64,000 bases of DNA. It comes from Anaeromyxobacter sp. Fw109-5 (GTDB lineage: Bacteria; Myxococcota; Myxococcia; Myxococcales; Anaeromyxobacteraceae). A program made the translations under genes and the position numbers. The notes under the pieces are model-generated. The model saw only the letters and a program-made list of their open reading frames with translations. It had not been told where the DNA came from and ran no database searches. The stretch is taken from contig NC_009675.1 of the NCBI RefSeq assembly GCF_000017505.1, positions 3,791,001 to 3,855,000 on the forward strand, given 5' to 3'. This document shows positions 61,746 through 64,000 of this stretch, piece after piece; position 1 is the stretch's first letter; each line of letters opens with the position of its first letter.

Positions 61746-62300
61746 TCAGCACGCGGCGAGCACGAGGGCGGCGGCGAGGCCGATCGCCGCTCCCGCCGCC
61801 ACGTCCCGCACGGTGTGGCGGCGGAGGTGGAGCCGCGACCACGCGAGCGGCGGCACGAGCGCCGCGAACGCCCAGCCGGCGCTCGTGCCGAGCGCGAGCA
61901 GCCCCGCGGCCGCGAAGGCGGCGAACGCCACGTGGAGCGAGGCCTTCACCCAGCGGCCGAGGGTCGCCGCGAGCGCGAAGACGAGCAGCACGGCGAGCAT
62001 CGGCCGGCCGAACCCCGAGCCGTCGCCGCGGAGCAGCGCGGCCACGAGGGCCGCCGCGGCGACGAGCGCCGCCACGGCGAGGAGCGCCGGCCGCTCGGAG
62101 CGCTCGGAGGCGTCCACCGTGCGCCACCGGCCCGCCGCCCGCCGCCGCGCCATGAGCGCCGCGATCGGCACGATCACCGCCGCTGCGGCGAGCACTGCCG
62201 ACGTCTGGTTTCCGCCCTCGCCGCCCGCGAGGAGCGCGAACGCGAGCATGGTCGCGAACGGGTGGACGACGATCGAGATGGCGCGGGCGAGTGGGGTCAC
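61746..62300 (-). CDS. PAP2-like membrane phosphatase family protein
   Basis: This membrane protein of about 184 residues has five to six hydrophobic segments. The PAP2 signature is partly visible: GRWVKASLHVAFAAFAAAGL (K...SLH) and PLAWSRLHLRRHTVRDVAAG (SR...H with the following D). PAP2 enzymes remove phosphate from lipid phosphates at the membrane. GTG 62300 overlaps the stop of the upstream AbiEii frame (GTGA); GTG 62318 is an alternative. The N-terminal segment begins VTPLARAISIVVHPFATMLA. Confidence 0.7.
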   Translation of the reverse strand: MTPLARAISIVVHPFATMLAFALLAGGEGGNQTSAVLAAAAVIVPIAALMARRRAAGRWRTVDASERSERPALLAVAALVAAAALVAALLRGDGSGFGRPMLAVLLVFALAATLGRWVKASLHVAFAAFAAAGLLALGTSAGWAFAALVPPLAWSRLHLRRHTVRDVAAGAAIGLAAALVLAAC

Positions 62301-63343
62301 GCCCGTGCATGAAAGCACGTCGCGGCCCGTTCAGCGGCTCGATGAAGCTCTCCTGGTACTCGGGTCATCGATCCCGAGGGCGTCCGCGGATGGCGTGAGC
62401 GGCTCGGAGTGGTCGAGCACCGCGAGCTATTCGTTGCCAAGCGGTCCACTCCGCGCTCGGATGCACCGTCACGCTGAAGTGCACTACCCGTCGCCGGTGA
62501 TGCGCGAGAACGACAGTGCCCGAAGAGGACGCGGATCTCCTCCAGCACGACTGCATCTGCGTCCGCACGTCCTTGCACGGGGCGCGGTACGCCTGGGAGC
62601 CGATTCGCGTCCAGCCCGAACGACCTGCCCTGCCGGATGAGCGGAGACGCCTTCAGCTCGGCGAGCTTGGCGTCCACCAGCTCCACGAACTGCGCCGAGG
62701 AAAGATCGGCGCCGGCCTCGAGCAGCCGATCGAGATCGTAGAAGTCCCTGATCGCCTCGCGCGTGAAGGCGGCGCGGACCTTCTCGGCGTGGGCCTCGCG
62801 CGCGTCGAGGGCGAAGCAGCGCGGGTCGCCGGGATCACCCAGCAGCTTATCCGCGAGCAGCTGTCGCAGCCGGACCTCGCGAGGTGGCCGCAGCACCGGG
62901 CGGATGGAGATCTCGAGCATGATGCCCTGCGGCCCGAACTCGGAGGCGTAGTCGAGCTGCCAGGTACCGTGGGCCGCCTGGTGCTGAAGCTGTCCCGCCG
63001 GGAACCGGGCGGTCATGCCGACCGGCGCGAGGACGTCTGCGAGCGCCTTCCGGACGGCGTGCATGCGAGCGATGTTCTTCGAGCTCCGCCGGCTCGGCGT
63101 CCCTGGCAGCACCAGGTCGGCGTCTTCCGACATCCGGAAGAAGCCCAGGTCCACCTTGCTGAGGAGGGTCCCGCCCTTGAGCAGGAGGGCATCGCCGAAG
63201 TGCTGCCCGAGCGCCCACAGGAGCCGGGTCAGGTAGAAGTCCTTCTCGACGAGCTGCGGCTCGACCCCCTCTCGCGCAGCCGCCTCGCGGCACAGGTCCG
63301 CGAGCAGGGCGCGATCCGGGAGCGGGGGCAGGCTCACGTTCAA
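62297..63343 (-). CDS. abiEii: AbiEii-type nucleotidyltransferase toxin, 3' end replaced
   Basis: A 348-residue frame. The nucleotidyltransferase core is intact: LLKGGTLLSKVDLGFFRMSE with Gly57-Gly58-Thr59 and DADLVLP (Asp74, Asp76). YASEFGPQGIMLEISIRPVL and VRLRQLLADKLLG-, FYDLDRLLEAG follow in the expected order. AbiEii/MenT-type toxins modify tRNA or other nucleic acids. Likeness ends near LEEIRVLFG (about 62520). The remaining codons cross an integrase remnant and are arginine/serine-rich, so the native end has been lost or is short. TTG 63343 overlaps the antitoxin stop (TTGA). Confidence 0.8.
   Translation of the reverse strand: MNVSLPPLPDRALLADLCREAAAREGVEPQLVEKDFYLTRLLWALGQHFGDALLLKGGTLLSKVDLGFFRMSEDADLVLPGTPSRRSSKNIARMHAVRKALADVLAPVGMTARFPAGQLQHQAAHGTWQLDYASEFGPQGIMLEISIRPVLRPPREVRLRQLLADKLLGDPGDPRCFALDAREAHAEKVRAAFTREAIRDFYDLDRLLEAGADLSSAQFVELVDAKLAELKASPLIRQGRSFGLDANRLPGVPRPVQGRADADAVVLEEIRVLFGHCRSRASPATGSALQRDGASERGVDRLATNSSRCSTTPSRSRHPRTPSGSMTRVPGELHRAAERAATCFHARA
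62434..62514 (-). mobile_element. Integrase-type (rve) transposase remnant inside the AbiEii 3' region
   Basis: In a different frame from AbiEii the reverse strand reads VVLAHHRRRVVHFSVTVHPS and AEWTAWQ, a characteristic piece of rve-domain transposases around the first catalytic strand. The rest of the domain is not found. It marks the point where the AbiEii 3' end was disturbed. Confidence 0.55.
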
Positions 63344-64000
63344 GCGTCGTTCTCCACCACGCGCCAGCGCGGGTTCAGGCGCCCAGCCCGACGGAAACCC
63401 TGCCGCATCGACAGGACGGACCTCGTCGCCGCCACCCGCTCGAGGAGGGGCGCGAGCGCCCTTCGCGATGTGCCCGCGCGCTCGAGCAGCACGCCGAGCC
63501 GCTGGCAGGTGCTGCTGCGCGATCCACGCGCGCCGTAGTCGATCAGCTTGCGCGAGGAGACCTTCGGCAACGCGAGCTTCGCGAGGCGGAGACCCTCGTC
63601 GCTGCTTCCGGCGAGCGAAGGGACATCGAGGAGGTCGAGGATCGTGCGCTCGGGGTCGCTCAGCGAGACCCGCACCCCCTCGACGGTCTCCGTCGTGAGG
63701 CCGTACGCGAACCGCTCGGCCCGTGCGCGGTGGAATGCCAGGCGAGCCGCGCCCAGGCGGCGGCCGGCGTGGCGGCGCACCACGAAGGCATCCAGCGTCG
63801 ACGTGTACTGCTGCTCGCTCAGCCGATGGAAGGTCAGGGCCCAGAGGCCGCCGAGGTAGTATCGCTCGCCCTGCAACAAGGCCGCCGCGAGCACCGGCGC
63901 GGAGGGCGTCGTCGGGCGGTTCAGTGTCCGTAGCGGGCGAACGAGGTACCGGCCGCGGCCGATGCGCGCGAGCGCCTTCTTGCGGACGAGCCGCCAGGCG
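63340..64000 (-). CDS. abiEi: AbiEi-type antitoxin / winged-helix regulator (partial, runs off window)
   Basis: The reverse strand is open from the window edge to the stop at 63340, at least 219 codons. It begins within a winged-helix region (WRLVRKKALARIGRGRYLVR), followed by LLQGERYYLGGLWALTFHRL, VEGVRVSLSDPERTILDLLD and ALAPLLERVAATRSVLSMRQ, which are AbiEi/type IV antitoxin blocks. It binds its own promoter and counters AbiEii in known systems. The stop overlaps the toxin start (TTGA), so both are coupled. The 5' end is outside the window. Confidence 0.82.
   Translation of the reverse strand, partial: AWRLVRKKALARIGRGRYLVRPLRTLNRPTTPSAPVLAAALLQGERYYLGGLWALTFHRLSEQQYTSTLDAFVVRRHAGRRLGAARLAFHRARAERFAYGLTTETVEGVRVSLSDPERTILDLLDVPSLAGSSDEGLRLAKLALPKVSSRKLIDYGARGSRSSTCQRLGVLLERAGTSRRALAPLLERVAATRSVLSMRQGFRRAGRLNPRWRVVENDA

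Overview
This window reads as chromosomal DNA from a very GC-rich bacterium (by eye about two thirds or more G+C, with strong G/C third-position bias). Gene content suggests a deltaproteobacterium or myxobacterium-like organism, perhaps close to Anaeromyxobacter: a REP-type transposase with its repeats, SEC-C, DUF2917 and DUF5714 proteins, many AraC/TetR/Rrf2 regulators and a selenoprotein. This taxonomic call is inference. No rRNA or tRNA gene and no CRISPR array was recognised. Genes are mostly monocistronic or in operons of two to four.

Layout. 0-4 kb: an arylsulfatase cut by the window edge, divergent from a SulP anion transporter, then a membrane protein and a BASS-type transporter. 4-9 kb: a large exported protein, an AraC remnant, and an amidase-TetR pair. 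9-15 kb: a GreA/Rnk-type protein, a broken GNAT gene, transaldolase, and a repair pair (LigD-type polymerase domain followed by DNA polymerase IV). 15-20 kb: small stress or detoxification genes (dihydrofolate-reductase-like, Ohr, two VOC proteins) and a TetR/SDR divergent pair with two matching operator-like palindromes. 20-21.4 kb: a REP-associated tyrosine transposase with flanking repeats. 21.6-24.2 kb: an ArsR-rhodanese regulator, a methyltransferase, a DUF5714 protein and a DsrE protein, with a long palindrome inside the cluster. 25.0-26.2 kb: a polytopic membrane protein whose reading frame crosses an in-frame UGA followed by a good bacterial SECIS-like hairpin, so it is very probably a selenoprotein. 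26-32 kb: Rrf2-methyltransferase, then two lipoproteins acting on polysaccharide (GH3 and PL5). 32-42 kb: a mosaic of intact small enzymes and decayed genes. 42-51.5 kb: an accessory region full of insertion-sequence remnants (IS630, IS4, IS21, IS66 types and a tyrosine recombinase) enclosing a foreign-looking AraC-cupin-cupin-VOC cassette and a serine hydrolase. 51.5-59.6 kb: DUF2200, then a three-gene operon led by a 1925-residue P-loop NTPase, the best candidate for an undescribed conflict or defence system. 59.7-64 kb: rearranged transposase pieces, a PAP2-like membrane protein and an AbiE-type toxin-antitoxin pair running off the window end.

Two themes stand out. First, the selenoprotein would be mis-called as a 325-residue protein by a standard gene caller. 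Second, at least four otherwise intact genes carry single-base length changes at G or C runs. These may be real decay or consensus errors in the assembly, and that should be settled before any of them is called a pseudogene.
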